Part shown: one piece after another, positions 8,220-21,510 of the stretch
Position numbering within the stretch: position 1 is the stretch's first letter
Layout: each line of letters opens with the position of its first letter
Assembly: GCF_900108585.1 (NCBI RefSeq)
Contig: NZ_UESZ01000001.1
Coordinates: 496,001 to 560,000, forward strand
Length of the DNA: 64,000 nucleotides
DNA from: Branchiibius hedensis
GTDB lineage: Bacteria > Actinomycetota > Actinomycetes > Actinomycetales > Dermatophilaceae
Direction of reading: 5' to 3'
Position numbers and translations under genes: made by a program
Notes under the pieces: model-generated
What the model was told of the DNA's origin: nothing
Databases searched by the model: none
Seen by the model: the letters and a program-made list of their open reading frames with translations, nothing else

Positions 8220-9325
8220 TCAGATCCAGGCTCCACGGCGCATGACGCGCGTGACCCCTAGGTCGTCGCCTAGTTCGACTAAGTCGGCGAAGTAGCCCGG
8301 TTCGATCGAGCCAACCCGGGCCAGGCCAAGGTGCTCGGCAGCGCGCGAGGTGGCCGCCGGCAGCACGACCTCCAGCGGGAGTCCGACGACGGTCACGCAG
8401 AACTGCACCGCCCGAGCCATCGTCAGGGTCGAGCCAGCGATCGTCCCGTCCGCCAACCGAGCGACCCCATCGCGGACGAAGACGTCCAGTGGCCCCAACC
8501 GGTAGTCACCGTCGGCGCTCGCGGCCGCGGCCATCGCGTCGGTCACCAACACGAACCGGTCCTGCGCGAGATCAGTGGCGATGCGGATCGTGGCCGGGTG
8601 CAGGTGCACCCCGTCGCAGATCAACTCCACTACCGCATCCGAATCCAACAGTGCGCCAACGGCGCCCGGCGCGCGATGGTTCAGCGGAGTCATCGCGTTG
8701 AAGAGGTGGGTGCCCGCGGTCGCCCCACTGGCGAGGGCCCGGGCGGCTTGCTCGTACGTCGCGTCGGTGTGTCCGACGGCAGCGACAACTCCCGCGGTGG
8801 CCAGTTGCGCAACGGCTTCGAACCCACCGGGCAGCTCCGGGGCGATCGTGACCATCCGGATCGTCCCGTCGCCGCGTTCCAACACCTTCGCAATGCGTTC
8901 CGGCGTGGGGTTCTCCAACAGCGTCGGGTCGTGCGCACCGCGATGCAGCGGCGACAGCCACGGACCTTCGAGGTGGATCCCGGCCAGGCGGCCGTCGGCC
9001 ACGAGCGACGCCAGCTCCTGCACGGCCCGGTCCATGTCCTCGTGGGACATCGTGACCAACGAGGCGATCATCGAGGTCGTGCCGTGCGCGAGATGCGCGT
9101 CGGTCACCGTCACCGCGGCGGCCGCGGTCCCTGCGTCGAAGGAGGCCCCGCCGCCGCCGTGTACGTGGGTGTCCACGAAGCCGGGGACGAGGGTGCCGGT
9201 GAGAGGTACGTCGACCGGACCGGGCGGCGTACCCGCACCGACGCGGGCGATCGAGTCGCCGGAGACCTCGACCCACCCCGGCGCGAGAGCCCGCGCCGGG
9301 GTGAGAACGAGGGGGGCGGTGACGA

Positions 9326-9329
<4 letters not shown>
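8220..9329 (-). CDS. nagA: N-acetylglucosamine-6-phosphate deacetylase
   Basis: This 369-aa amidohydrolase removes acetate from GlcNAc-6-P, giving GlcN-6-P. Motifs visible are the metal site DTHVHGGGG (about 54-62), EGPWLSPLHRGAHDP, GHTDATYE, LFNAMTPLNHRAPG and the catalytic VTDAMAAA. The GTG start at 9329 overlaps the EIIC stop codon (GTGA), so translation is probably coupled; the frame is open further upstream but only inside the EIIC gene. It is the last gene of the operon GntR regulator-EIIC-nagA and acts just after uptake and phosphorylation of GlcNAc. Confidence 0.95.
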
Positions 9330-10591
<1,262 letters not shown>

Positions 10592-10601
10592 GAATGCTCC
10601 T

Positions 10602-11336
10602 TCAGGATGGGTTGGGTTGATCAAGGCTCATGTGGATGGAGTAGCGGTCGCCGCGGTAGCGGGAGACGACGTACTCGACCGGGATGCCGGATGCGCTGCT
10701 GATGCGTTGGAAGACCAACAGCGCGGCGTTGGACGGAGTCTTCAGGCGGCGCGCGGTCGGTGGGTCGGCGGGCTCGCCCCAGAGCGTCTGCTCGGCGTGA
10801 TCGATGACCAGGTCGTAGTCGTTGGCCAGCACTTCGTAGAGCGAGCCGGTCAGGTCCCGTTGGTCGAGGTCGGGCACCAGGTGCGCGGGATACCACCCGT
10901 CCTCCAAGGCGATCGGTACCTCATCGGCGAACCGGATGCGCTCGAGTCGCCAGGCCCGCCCGTGCCGGGGTAGGTCGAGATCCTTCGCGACTTCCATTGG
11001 GGGCGAGTCGATTTCGAGGGTGAGGATGGCGGTGGACGGAGCGAAACCCCGTCGGGCCATGTCCTGGCTGAAGGACGCCAGATGCAGGTCGGACTCCAAC
11101 CGGGGCCGGGCGACGAACGTGCCCTTGCCGTGGATGCGGTGCAGCAGTCCGTCGGCGGTGAGGCTCTCGATGGCCCGCCGGACGGTGGAGCGGGACACGG
11201 CGTACCGGCGCATCAACTCGCGCTCGGAAGGCAGGGCGTCATCCGGTCGGAGTTCGCGGGTGGCCATCACGGTGAGTGCTTCCCGTAGCTGCGCGTACTT
11301 CGGTTCGGGGCCGTCGGTGATGTGGCGAGTTGGCAC
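10602..11336 (-). CDS. GntR/HutC-family regulator, DasR/NagR-like
   Basis: This 244-aa repressor has an N-terminal winged helix (about 10-75, with LPSERELMRRYAVSRSTVRR) and a C-terminal UTRA effector domain (about 95-240). GTG 11336 is chosen for the strong GGGGAGGA six bases upstream. Related DasR and NagR proteins bind GlcN-6-P or GlcNAc-6-P and release the operator. Sites matching the DasR consensus lie just upstream of this gene, so it probably controls itself, the EIIC-nagA genes downstream of it, and the divergent operon. Confidence 0.9.
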   Translation of the reverse strand: MPTRHITDGPEPKYAQLREALTVMATRELRPDDALPSERELMRRYAVSRSTVRRAIESLTADGLLHRIHGKGTFVARPRLESDLHLASFSQDMARRGFAPSTAILTLEIDSPPMEVAKDLDLPRHGRAWRLERIRFADEVPIALEDGWYPAHLVPDLDQRDLTGSLYEVLANDYDLVIDHAEQTLWGEPADPPTARRLKTPSNAALLVFQRISSASGIPVEYVVSRYRGDRYSIHMSLDQPNPS

Positions 11337-11355
11337 GGATTCCTCCCCTCGTGAG

Positions 11356-11401
11356 ACTGGTCGAGACTGGTCCTTCACTGGTACGGTCTGGTCCGGACCA
11401 G
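11356..11401. promoter_or_regulatory. DasR/NagR-type operators in the divergent promoter
   Basis: CTGGTCCGGACCAG (11388-11401) is a perfect 14-bp palindrome matching the DasR-responsive element core TGGTCTAGACCA except at the central two bases. A second copy, ACTGGTCGAGACTGGT (11356-11371), matches the 16-bp consensus at 13 positions, and a weaker ACTGGTAC follows at 11377-11384. A possible -10 TATCAT (11408-11413) for the rightward operon lies seven bases past the palindrome, so a bound regulator would block it. Predicted from motif knowledge; binding not shown. Confidence 0.75.
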
Positions 11402-11460
11402 TTCGCATATCATGCTGCTAGCGGCGGAATGCGTCAAGAAACGAGCGGAGGCCACCGGAC

Positions 11461-12516
11461 GTGGGAGATACGCGCGAGACCCAGATGGGTCGAGAAATTG
11501 CCCAACAGCCACAGGCTGTGCGGGACACGCTGGATGCGTTGATCCCGCTACGGGACAGAATCGCCGAGGCGTACGCCGGGCGCGAGCAGGTGCTCTTCGT
11601 GGCGCGCGGCAGCAGTGACAACGCCGCGATCTACGGGCGGTATCTGCTGGAGACACACTCCGGGGTGCTGGCCGGCCTTGTGTCGCCGAGTGTGGCCACG
11701 CACTACGGCGCGAAACTCGATCTGGCGCACGCGCTGGTCGTGAGTGTCTCCCAGTCAGGGCAGACCGAGGAGATCGTGCAGACCCAGCAATGGGCCAAGG
11801 AGTGCGGCGCCGCGACCATCGCGGTGGCGAACGTTCCGGATTCGCCGCTCCTCGCCGACGCCGACCTGGGACTGCTCACCCAGGCCGGACCCGAGTTGGC
11901 AGTCCCGGCGACCAAGACCTACGTCTCCCAGACGGTCGCGATGGCGGTCCTGGGGACGGCGCTGTCAGGTGACCCATCGGCGTACGACGATGAGTTGGCG
12001 ACCGTGCCCGGTGAGATCGAGCGGTTACTCGCCGAGCGTTCGGGCGTGACCGAAGCCGTTGCGGCGCTGAAGGATTCGGCGTACGCCGTGGTGTCCGGGC
12101 GCGGCCTGTTGATGGGTACCGCGCTGGAGACAGCGCTGAAGTTGGAGGAGACCTGCTTGCGCCCGGTGCGCGGGTACTCCTACGCCGATCTGCGGCACGG
12201 CCCGATCTCGGTGGTGACCGGGGGCATGTCGGCCGTGCTGGTGTCCGCGGCCGATGGCCCGATGAGTACGCCGATGATCGAGTTGGCGCAGGACCTGGAC
12301 CAGCGCGGCGCCACCACCGTCGGAATCGGCGGCACGGCGCAGTTCGCAGATGCGGTTGACGTGGCCGTCGGCGGCCCGCGACTGACCGAAGCGCTGTCGC
12401 CGATCGCCTCCATCGTTCCCGCGCAGTTGGTCGTGGAGTCCCTGGCGCTGTCGCTGGGGTTGGATCCGGACAATCCGCGAGGTCTGGCCAAAGTGACCAC
12501 CACGGACCCAGACTGA
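11461..12516 (+). CDS. SIS-domain sugar-phosphate deaminase/isomerase (NagB-II / GlmS-isomerase-like)
   Basis: This 351-aa protein consists of two SIS domains (about 25-165 and 195-335) with the sugar-phosphate loops FVARGSSDNA, SVSQSGQTEE and the segment TALETALKLEETCLRPV as in the isomerase half of GlmS; the glutaminase half is absent. In a locus with nagA and a GlcNAc-type PTS and without a classical NagB nearby, the likely role is deamination of GlcN-6-P to fructose-6-P, as in the SIS-type NagB-II enzymes. The GTG at 11461 has GGAGG about ten bases upstream; an ATG at 11485 is the alternative. The reaction is inferred from context. Confidence 0.8.
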   Translation: MGDTRETQMGREIAQQPQAVRDTLDALIPLRDRIAEAYAGREQVLFVARGSSDNAAIYGRYLLETHSGVLAGLVSPSVATHYGAKLDLAHALVVSVSQSGQTEEIVQTQQWAKECGAATIAVANVPDSPLLADADLGLLTQAGPELAVPATKTYVSQTVAMAVLGTALSGDPSAYDDELATVPGEIERLLAERSGVTEAVAALKDSAYAVVSGRGLLMGTALETALKLEETCLRPVRGYSYADLRHGPISVVTGGMSAVLVSAADGPMSTPMIELAQDLDQRGATTVGIGGTAQFADAVDVAVGGPRLTEALSPIASIVPAQLVVESLALSLGLDPDNPRGLAKVTTTDPD

Positions 12517-12561
12517 TCCCCACATTCCGAACCCGAGTTTCGATCCAGAAGGAGCAACATC

Positions 12562-12792
12562 ATGGGAAAAGCAGAAGACATCCTGGCCGGCCTCGGTGGC
12601 GCCGAGAACATCGTCGAGATCGAGCCGTGCATCACCCGACTTCGCACTGAGGTCGAAGACGGCTCGCTGGTCAACGAGGCGGCGCTGAAGGCGGCCGGGG
12701 CGCACGGTGTCGTGATCTCGGGCAACGTCGTGCAGGTCGTCGTCGGGCCGGAGGCCGACACCCTGGCCGACGACATCGAGGACCTGATGTGA
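12562..12792 (+). CDS. PTS EIIB component, glucose/GlcNAc family
   Basis: This 76-aa protein has the IIB phosphorylation site C23 in EIEPCITRLR, with the rest of the domain (GVVISGNVVQVVVGP) intact. It receives phosphate from EIIA and passes it to sugar crossing EIIC. AAGGAG lies nine bases before the ATG. It overlaps the EIIA gene by four bases. Confidence 0.95.
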   Translation: MGKAEDILAGLGGAENIVEIEPCITRLRTEVEDGSLVNEAALKAAGAHGVVISGNVVQVVVGPEADTLADDIEDLM

Positions 12793-13253
12793 AGCTGCTG
12801 GCGCCATGTGCGGGTCGGGTCATCCCGATCACGCAGGTCGACGATCCAGTCTTCGCCGGCGAGATGGTGGGTCCGGGGGTGGCGATCGAGCCGACCCTGG
12901 AGCCCGCCACCGTCGTCTCGCCGATCTCCGGCACGATCGTCAAGGTCCACCCGCACGCGTTTGTCGTCCTCAACGCCCAGGAGAAGCTGGGCGTCCTGGT
13001 GCACCTGGGCATCAACACCGTGAAGTTGGAGGGTAAAGGCTTCGAGGTGCTGGCGGCCCAGGGCGACACGGTGGCGGCGGGCGACCCCATGGTCCGCTGG
13101 AATCCGGCCGACATCACCGGCGAGGGAGAGACAGCCGGAATGCTGCGCACTGTCCCGGTCGTCCTGCTCGATCGCCCGGCCGGCTCGGTGGACGCGGGCC
13201 CAGCCCGCGACGTGACCGCCGGGGAGGCGTTGTTCGAGTCAGTCGGCGACTGA
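12789..13253 (+). CDS. crr: PTS EIIA component, glucose type (Crr-like)
   Basis: This 154-aa cytosolic protein has the phospho-accepting H72 in VLVHLGINTVKLEGKGF and the partner H56 in HPHAFVV. It passes phosphate from HPr to the EIIB encoded immediately upstream. The GTG overlaps the EIIB stop (GTGA). Whether it also serves other PTS permeases, as Crr does in Streptomyces, cannot be judged here. Its 3' end overlaps the convergent rfbC gene by 15 bases. Confidence 0.93.
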   Translation: MKLLAPCAGRVIPITQVDDPVFAGEMVGPGVAIEPTLEPATVVSPISGTIVKVHPHAFVVLNAQEKLGVLVHLGINTVKLEGKGFEVLAAQGDTVAAGDPMVRWNPADITGEGETAGMLRTVPVVLLDRPAGSVDAGPARDVTAGEALFESVGD

Positions 13254-13838
13254 TTCCACGAACGCCAGATATTGCTCGTACGTAGGCAGCAACCCCGATG
13301 ACTGGGCTTCGCGCAGCGTCGGGGCGGCTGCATCTTTGGGCGACAGCAGCGGCTCGATGCCCTCGGGGAAGGTGATCGCGAGTTGGGGATCCAGCGGATG
13401 GATCCCGTGCTCGCGTCCGGGGTTGTAGGCCGCGGTGCACAGATACACGGCGGTCGTGTTGTCCTCGAGGGCGCAGAAGGCGTGCCCGAGGCCCTCACCG
13501 ACGTACACCGCCCGGCGCTCGATGGTGTCCAGGTGAACGGCAGTCCATTGCCCGAAGGTCGGTGAGCCGACCCGGATATCGACGATGTAGTCGATCAGGG
13601 ACCCGGAGACCGCGGTGACGTACTTGGCCTGCCCGGGCGGTACGTCGGCGAAGTGCACCCCGCGGACGGTTCCGCGGCTGGACACCGAGATGTTGGTCTG
13701 CACGACGTCCGGGCGGTGCCCCAGGTGCTCGGTGAGCAGATCGCCGCGGAACCCTTCCAGGAAGACGCCCCGGTCGTCGGGGAACTGCCGGGGGGTCACC
13801 ACCAGCGCGCCCTCGATCGGCAAGGGCTCGATCTTCAC
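13239..13838 (-). CDS. rfbC: dTDP-4-dehydrorhamnose 3,5-epimerase
   Basis: This 199-aa cupin epimerase performs the third step of dTDP-L-rhamnose synthesis. Family landmarks are [12 protein letters not shown] near residue 19, [12 protein letters not shown] with the catalytic histidine near residue 62, [12 protein letters not shown], and the Y-x-G-EGLGHAF segment near residue 112. The GTG start overlaps the rfbA stop (GTGA), so the two are coupled. The order rfbA-rfbC on the minus strand is split from rfbB-rfbD on the plus strand by a glycosyltransferase gene. Confidence 0.95.
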   Translation of the reverse strand: MKIEPLPIEGALVVTPRQFPDDRGVFLEGFRGDLLTEHLGHRPDVVQTNISVSSRGTVRGVHFADVPPGQAKYVTAVSGSLIDYIVDIRVGSPTFGQWTAVHLDTIERRAVYVGEGLGHAFCALEDNTTAVYLCTAAYNPGREHGIHPLDPQLAITFPEGIEPLLSPKDAAAPTLREAQSSGLLPTYEQYLAFVESVAD

Positions 13839-14719
13839 GACGACACCACCTCGTGCTCCTCCTCCAACAACTGCAGTAAGTACTGTCCGTATCCGCTTTT
13901 GACCAGGGGCCGGGCCAGGTCAGCCAGCTGCTCGTCCGACAGCCAGCCGTTGCGCCAGCAGACCTCTTCGACGCAGCCGATCTTGTCGCCCTGGCGTTCC
14001 TCGATCGCCTGGACGAACTGGGCGGCCGCCATCATGCCCTGGAACGTGCCGGTGTCGAACCAGGCGGTGCCGCGCGGCAGCACGGTGACCGTCAGATCGC
14101 CGCGTTGCAGGTAGGCGTCGTTGATGCCGGTGATCTCCAGTTCGCCGCGTTCGGACGGTCGTAGGTGTTGGGCGATGGAGACCACGTCGTTGTCGTAGAA
14201 GTAGAGCCCGGGCACGGCGTACCGGCTGCGTGGTTCGGCCGGTTTCTCCTCGATCGAGAGCACCTTGCCTTCCGGGTCGAACTCGACCACGCCGTACGCC
14301 GTCGGGTCGGCGACGCGGTAGGCGAAGATGTTGCCCCCCGTCACCGTGCGGTTGGCTGCCAGCGCGGTGCCCAGGCCGGGCCCGTAGAAGATGTTGTCGC
14401 CGAGCACCAACGCCACGCTGTCGGAGCCGATGAAGTCGGCGCCGATCAGGAAGGCTTGCCCGAGGCCGTCGGGCGAGGCCTGCACTGCGTACTTCAGATC
14501 GATGCCCCACTCGGCGCCGTCACCGAGCAACCGCTGGAACTGGTCGGCGTCGTGCGGCGTCGTGATGATCAGTACCTCGCGGATCCCCGCGGTGAGCAGC
14601 GTCGACAGCGGGTAGTAGATCATCGGTTTGTCGTAGATCGGCATGAGTTGCTTGCTGATTCCACGGGTGATCGGGTGCAACCGGGTGCCCGAACCACCAG
14701 CCAGGATGATCCCCTTCAT
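13835..14719 (-). CDS. rfbA: Glucose-1-phosphate thymidylyltransferase
   Basis: This 294-aa nucleotidyltransferase makes dTDP-glucose from dTTP and glucose-1-P, the first step of the rhamnose pathway. The N-terminal signature GGSGTRLHP and the segment [17 protein letters not shown] follow the ATG at 14719, which is chosen because the family starts at MKGIILAGG; a longer reading would add 17 unrelated residues. [11 protein letters not shown] and EKP are also present. No clear ribosome binding site is seen. Confidence 0.96.
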   Translation of the reverse strand: MKGIILAGGSGTRLHPITRGISKQLMPIYDKPMIYYPLSTLLTAGIREVLIITTPHDADQFQRLLGDGAEWGIDLKYAVQASPDGLGQAFLIGADFIGSDSVALVLGDNIFYGPGLGTALAANRTVTGGNIFAYRVADPTAYGVVEFDPEGKVLSIEEKPAEPRSRYAVPGLYFYDNDVVSIAQHLRPSERGELEITGINDAYLQRGDLTVTVLPRGTAWFDTGTFQGMMAAAQFVQAIEERQGDKIGCVEEVCWRNGWLSDEQLADLARPLVKSGYGQYLLQLLEEEHEVVSS

Positions 14720-14885
14720 GGCCCAGAGCCTACGGGTACGCCGAGTGGCTGGCGGCGCGATCGCCGCCACTGCTGCTCAGGCCGAGCGGGATTCTGGCGG
14801 AGGTGAATTCCGGCCTCGCATCCGTACAGGTCGAGTGTATCGAGGTGCGCGATACGCGGCCATGGTGCTGTCGCAGCGGCCGGTT

Positions 14886-17826
<2,941 letters not shown>

Positions 17827-17830
<4 letters not shown>

Positions 17831-18987
17831 CCGACGCCACGCGCCGCCCCCGAGTCGCCATCATCGGCACTCGCGGCTACCCCAGCTACTACGGCGGGTT
17901 CGAGACGCTGGTCCGCCACCTCGCGCCGTACCTGTGGGAGCACGGGTGGGACGTGGAGGTCTACTCCCGCCCCGGCCAGACCGTCCCCGCGGAGGCCGAT
18001 CCGCGCATCCGCGTTCGGTTCACCCCCGGCGTGGAGACCACCTCGCTCAGCACGCTGTCCTACGGTCTGACCTCCACGACTGCCGCGGCGGCACGCAAGC
18101 CGGATGTCGCACTCGTCATGAACGTCGCGAACGGCTTCTTCCTGCCCGCGCTCAAAGCACGCGGCATCCCCGTTGTCATGAACGTCGACGGTCTGGAATG
18201 GGAGCGCGAGAAGTGGGGGCCCAAGGCAAAGCAAGTGTTCCTGGCCGGCGCCCGCGCTTCCGCGCGCTGGGCCGATCAGTTGATCTCGGACTCCACGAAC
18301 ATCGCGGCGTACTGGAAGCGGGTCTTCGCGCGGGAGTCGACCTTCATCCCGTACGGGGGCGAATGCGACGAGACGATGCTGGACAGCGCCCCGGTGGCCG
18401 CGCTGGACGGGCTGGAACCGGGCAACTACGTGATGGTCGCAGCCCGGTTGGTCCCGGAGAACTCCATTGACCTCTTCCTGCAGGCAGCCCGGGACCTGCC
18501 GTCCAGTGCGCACGTGGTCATCGTCGGTGGCGGTGACGAGACCAATCCGCTGTGGAACGCTGCGGTCGCCCTGCGTGCCGAGCGTCCCAACGTGCACTTG
18601 CTCGGCCAGGTCAAGAACGACAACTTCCTCAACTGGCTGTGGGCGAACGCCGGCGTCTACTTCCACGGGCACTCGGTGGGTGGCACCAATCCTTCCCTGG
18701 TCCAGGCCATGTCGTGTGGCGCGGTGATCGTTGCGCGTGACTCGGTGTTCAACCGCGAGGTGCTCGGACCCGACGGACACTTCGTTCCCCCGGAGGCAGG
18801 AGCGATCGCCCGCGAGATCTCCGCGGTCCTCGCCGAGCCCGAGACACGGGCGCAGATGTCCAAACAGGCCAGTGCGAGGGCCGAAGACTTCTACAGCTGG
18901 GGGCCGGTTCTGGCCCAGTACGAGCAGCTGCTGCGGGCAGAACTCACGACGGACTCGCAGAAGGAGTCGCTGACGGAGTTCGCGTAA
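17827..18987 (+). CDS. GT4 glycosyltransferase with DUF1972 N-terminus (probable rhamnosyltransferase)
   Basis: This 386-aa GT-B glycosyltransferase has an N-terminal DUF1972 domain (IIGTRGYPSYYGGFETLVRH, residues 13-32) and a C-terminal GT1/4 domain with HGHSVGGTNPSLVQAMSCG (about 282-300). Proteins of this architecture include beta-1,4-rhamnosyltransferases such as Cps2T. Coupling to rfbD (ATGA) supports dTDP-rhamnose as donor. It precedes the priming transferase gene by 127 bases. Confidence 0.9.
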
Positions 18988-19078
18988 TTGCGCGAGGCCA
19001 CGTCCGGCAGCGTTGCCTCGCGACTCCTGAGGATGGAACTGATTCGGCCGAGTTCGGCGCAGAGCTCGAGTCTGGGAC

Positions 19079-19092
19079 TTACGATTGCGTAA
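19079..19092. promoter_or_regulatory. Short palindrome before the priming transferase gene
   Basis: TTACG-ATTG-CGTAA is a perfect 5-bp inverted repeat 22 bases upstream of the GTG at 19115. It may be an operator, but no regulator is assigned. A further 8-bp stem (18991-18998 with 19015-19022) just after the preceding stop codon could act as a weak terminator; no T-run follows. Confidence 0.3.
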
Positions 19093-19114
19093 CTAAGTCT
19101 GGGAAAGGACTGTT

Positions 19115-20593
19115 GTGGAGGCACAAGTGTCGACCGCCACGGTTGCCGGCGTATTCGCAACCGAGAAGGTAAAGGCCCCGGTTGCCTGGCGATCGGTTGT
19201 CCGTGCCCGCCTCGTCACCTTGGATGCCGTACTCGTCACGATCGCGGTGGCCTGTGCCTTCGTGCTGCGCTTCGGGCAGACCGACAAGCACGCGCCGAGT
19301 TCCTCGGACTACCTGTGGGTCTCCGTCGCGCTGGTCGTGTGCTGGATGGTCAGCCTGTGGGGGGCCCAGACCTATCGCGCCGAATATCTGGCGTTGGGCT
19401 CGGAGGAGTTCCGCCGGGTCATCCGAGCGACCTTCTCAGTGTTCGGTCTGTTTGCCATCGTCTCCATGGTCTTCAAGCTGGACATCTCGCGTAGCTTCCT
19501 CGCCGTCGCGCTGCCGCTGGGCCTGTGCCTGCTTCTGGTCGGTCGAGCGGTTGCCCGGATGCGGTTGAACCGGCAGCGGGGCCGTGGCCGGTTCGTCGAC
19601 CCGGTCTTGGTCATCGGCGCCCCACAAGAGGTGCGGTACGTCGCGCAGCGGGTTGGCAGCCACCCCGCCGCCGGGTACCGGGTCGCCGGAGTGGCGACCG
19701 GCGCCGAGCGCGCCGACGACTTTGAGCTCAGCAACGGCGAGGTGGTGCCCGACATCGGTGCGATGGAGGGGGCGCTGGCCTCGGCGAAGGCGCTGGGCGC
19801 CAGCGGGATCATCGTTGCTGGTCAGTCGCGGGTCGACCGGGGTTCCCTGCGGCAATTGTCGTGGAGCATGGAGGGCAGCGGGCTGAGTCTCGCACTGGCG
19901 AGCCGGATGACCGACGTCGCCGGCCCGCGGATCCACTGGCGGCCGATCGAGGGTCTGCCCCTGATGAGTGTGGAGATGCCCCGCTACAGCGGTGTGCGCT
20001 TCGCGGCGAAACGGGCCTTCGATCTGGTCGCATCGGTCACCGGACTGCTCATCCTGTCCCCGCTGCTGCTCGCGATCGCCGTCGTCATCAAGTTCGACAG
20101 CCCCGGCCCGGTGTTCTTCCGGCAGACCCGAGTCGGGGTCAACGGGTCGAAGTTCCAGATGATCAAATTCCGCTCGATGTGTGTCGACGCCGAGGATCGT
20201 CTCGCCGAACTGCAGGATCTCAACGAGGGCCACGGCGCGCTGTTCAAGTTGCGCGACGACCCCCGCGTGACCCGGGTCGGCGCGTTCTTGCGCAAGTACT
20301 CGCTGGACGAGCTGCCGCAATTGTTCAACGTGGTGATCGGGGACATGTCGCTGGTGGGCCCGCGGCCGCCGCTGCCATCGGAGGTCGAGTCCTACGAGGC
20401 GCACGTCAAGCGGCGGCTGAACGTCAAGCCGGGTATCACCGGGCCGTGGCAGGTCGGCGGGCGCTCCAACCTGACCTGGGAGGAAACGGTCCGCAAGGAT
20501 CTGTACTACGTCGAGAACTGGTCGTTGGCCGGCGACATTCTGATCCTGATCAAGACGGTGCGAGCTGTCCTGATGCGGGACGGCGCGTACTAA
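19115..20593 (+). CDS. Polyprenyl-phosphate sugar-1-phosphate transferase (priming enzyme, WbaP/WcaJ type)
   Basis: This 492-aa protein has four or five membrane spans in the first 150 residues, a nucleotide-binding-like middle domain (VLVIGAPQEVRYV, about 165), a further span near 305-330 and the C-terminal sugar transferase domain with FFRQTRVGVNGSKFQMIKFR and YSLDELPQLFNV...DMSLVGPRPP. Such enzymes attach the first sugar phosphate to undecaprenyl phosphate at the inner membrane. The GTG has GAAAGGA six bases upstream. It is the likely initiator of the rhamnose-containing glycan made by this cluster. Confidence 0.94.
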   Translation: MEAQVSTATVAGVFATEKVKAPVAWRSVVRARLVTLDAVLVTIAVACAFVLRFGQTDKHAPSSSDYLWVSVALVVCWMVSLWGAQTYRAEYLALGSEEFRRVIRATFSVFGLFAIVSMVFKLDISRSFLAVALPLGLCLLLVGRAVARMRLNRQRGRGRFVDPVLVIGAPQEVRYVAQRVGSHPAAGYRVAGVATGAERADDFELSNGEVVPDIGAMEGALASAKALGASGIIVAGQSRVDRGSLRQLSWSMEGSGLSLALASRMTDVAGPRIHWRPIEGLPLMSVEMPRYSGVRFAAKRAFDLVASVTGLLILSPLLLAIAVVIKFDSPGPVFFRQTRVGVNGSKFQMIKFRSMCVDAEDRLAELQDLNEGHGALFKLRDDPRVTRVGAFLRKYSLDELPQLFNVVIGDMSLVGPRPPLPSEVESYEAHVKRRLNVKPGITGPWQVGGRSNLTWEETVRKDLYYVENWSLAGDILILIKTVRAVLMRDGAY

Positions 20594-20598
20594 CCGGT

Positions 20599-21249
20599 TC
20601 AGTCCAGCTGCAGCCAGTGCTGCCAGCCGGCGTGCAGCACCAACCACGCAATCAACCCGTAGCCGGCCTGGCCAGGGTGAATGCCGTCGGTCGCAGCCAG
20701 GTCGGCGTTCCACTGCTCGTGCTGCAGCAGCGGTCGGAAGCAGTCGACGTACGTCACCCGACGGCGCGAGCAGACGTCGGCTTGCGCGTCCACCAGCGTC
20801 TGCAGCCGCCCGTTGGTTTCGGGATCGACAGTGGGCGGCGGCCCCACGACGAAGGTGGAGACTGCGCTGCTGGAAGCGTCGTCGAGGATGTTGGCCAGGT
20901 TCAACCGTGAGCGCGCGGTGGACAGACCTGCGCGCAGATCGTTGAGTCCGACTCCGACCACCAGTCGGCGCTCGTTGGAATCGCGCCACCGAACGGCCGT
21001 TTCGCCCTGCCACCGGCCGAGCAAGTCGGTCGAGTTCTCGCCGGCGACACCGAGGTTGTAGGCGTTGAGGTCGACGCCGGGGTGCGGCGTGCGCGCCAGG
21101 ACCCGTCCGACCCACCCGAGGGCCTTCGGGTCGGCGTAGCCGGCGACCAACGAATCACCGACGAAGCAGATGGTGGTACGGCGATCCTCGCCGGCCACCT
21201 CGAACTGACGGGTCGGGGCGAAGTCGGGTTCGTGAGTGGTGTCAGTCAC
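20599..21249 (-). CDS. SGNH/GDSL-family hydrolase
   Basis: This 216-aa protein has the four SGNH blocks: GDSLVAG with the nucleophilic Ser, the Gly of NLGVAGE, the Asn of VGLND and DGIHPGQAGY with the catalytic Asp and His. No signal peptide is seen, so it is probably cytoplasmic. I prefer GTG 21249 because GGAGGA lies seven bases upstream; ATG 21273 would overlap the next gene upstream (ATGA) but lacks a ribosome binding site. Substrate unknown (an ester or acetylated sugar is typical). It converges on the sugar transferase gene with five bases between the stops. Confidence 0.87.
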   Translation of the reverse strand: MTDTTHEPDFAPTRQFEVAGEDRRTTICFVGDSLVAGYADPKALGWVGRVLARTPHPGVDLNAYNLGVAGENSTDLLGRWQGETAVRWRDSNERRLVVGVGLNDLRAGLSTARSRLNLANILDDASSSAVSTFVVGPPPTVDPETNGRLQTLVDAQADVCSRRRVTYVDCFRPLLQHEQWNADLAATDGIHPGQAGYGLIAWLVLHAGWQHWLQLD

Positions 21250-21269
21250 GGAAGGGTCCTCCGAGGGGT

Positions 21270-21443
21270 TCATTCATCATCGTCGAGTCGGGCGAGCCAG
21301 GATGCGAGGCGTTCGACGGGCACCTCGAACTCCGGGTTGAGATCAACGAACGTGCGCAGTTGCTCCGCGAGCCATTCCAGGCTCACCTCGTCCTCGCCAC
21401 GGCGAGCAGCGAGTTCCTCGATGCCACGATCCGTGAAGTACAT
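21270..21443 (-). CDS. 57-aa conserved actinobacterial protein (DUF6104-like) upstream of the GDSL gene
   Basis: The reading frame starts MYFTDRGIEELAARRG and ends ARLDDDE, is highly charged and predicted helical, with SLEWLAEQLRTFVDLNPEFE in the middle. I recognise it as a small actinobacterial family (DUF6104) usually found beside the 2-oxoglutarate decarboxylase gene, as here: kgd ends 67 bases upstream of its start. Function unknown. Confidence 0.85.
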   Translation of the reverse strand: MYFTDRGIEELAARRGEDEVSLEWLAEQLRTFVDLNPEFEVPVERLASWLARLDDDE

Positions 21444-21510
21444 GTTCTGAACCTATCGCGAGAGCGGCCGGCCTCCCCGCAGGGAAGCCGGCCACGCGCC
21501 GTACGGGAAA

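Noticed and set aside
14720-14885. Small gene between rfbA and the glycosyltransferase
   Set aside because: No frame with a start, ribosome binding site and plausible composition.
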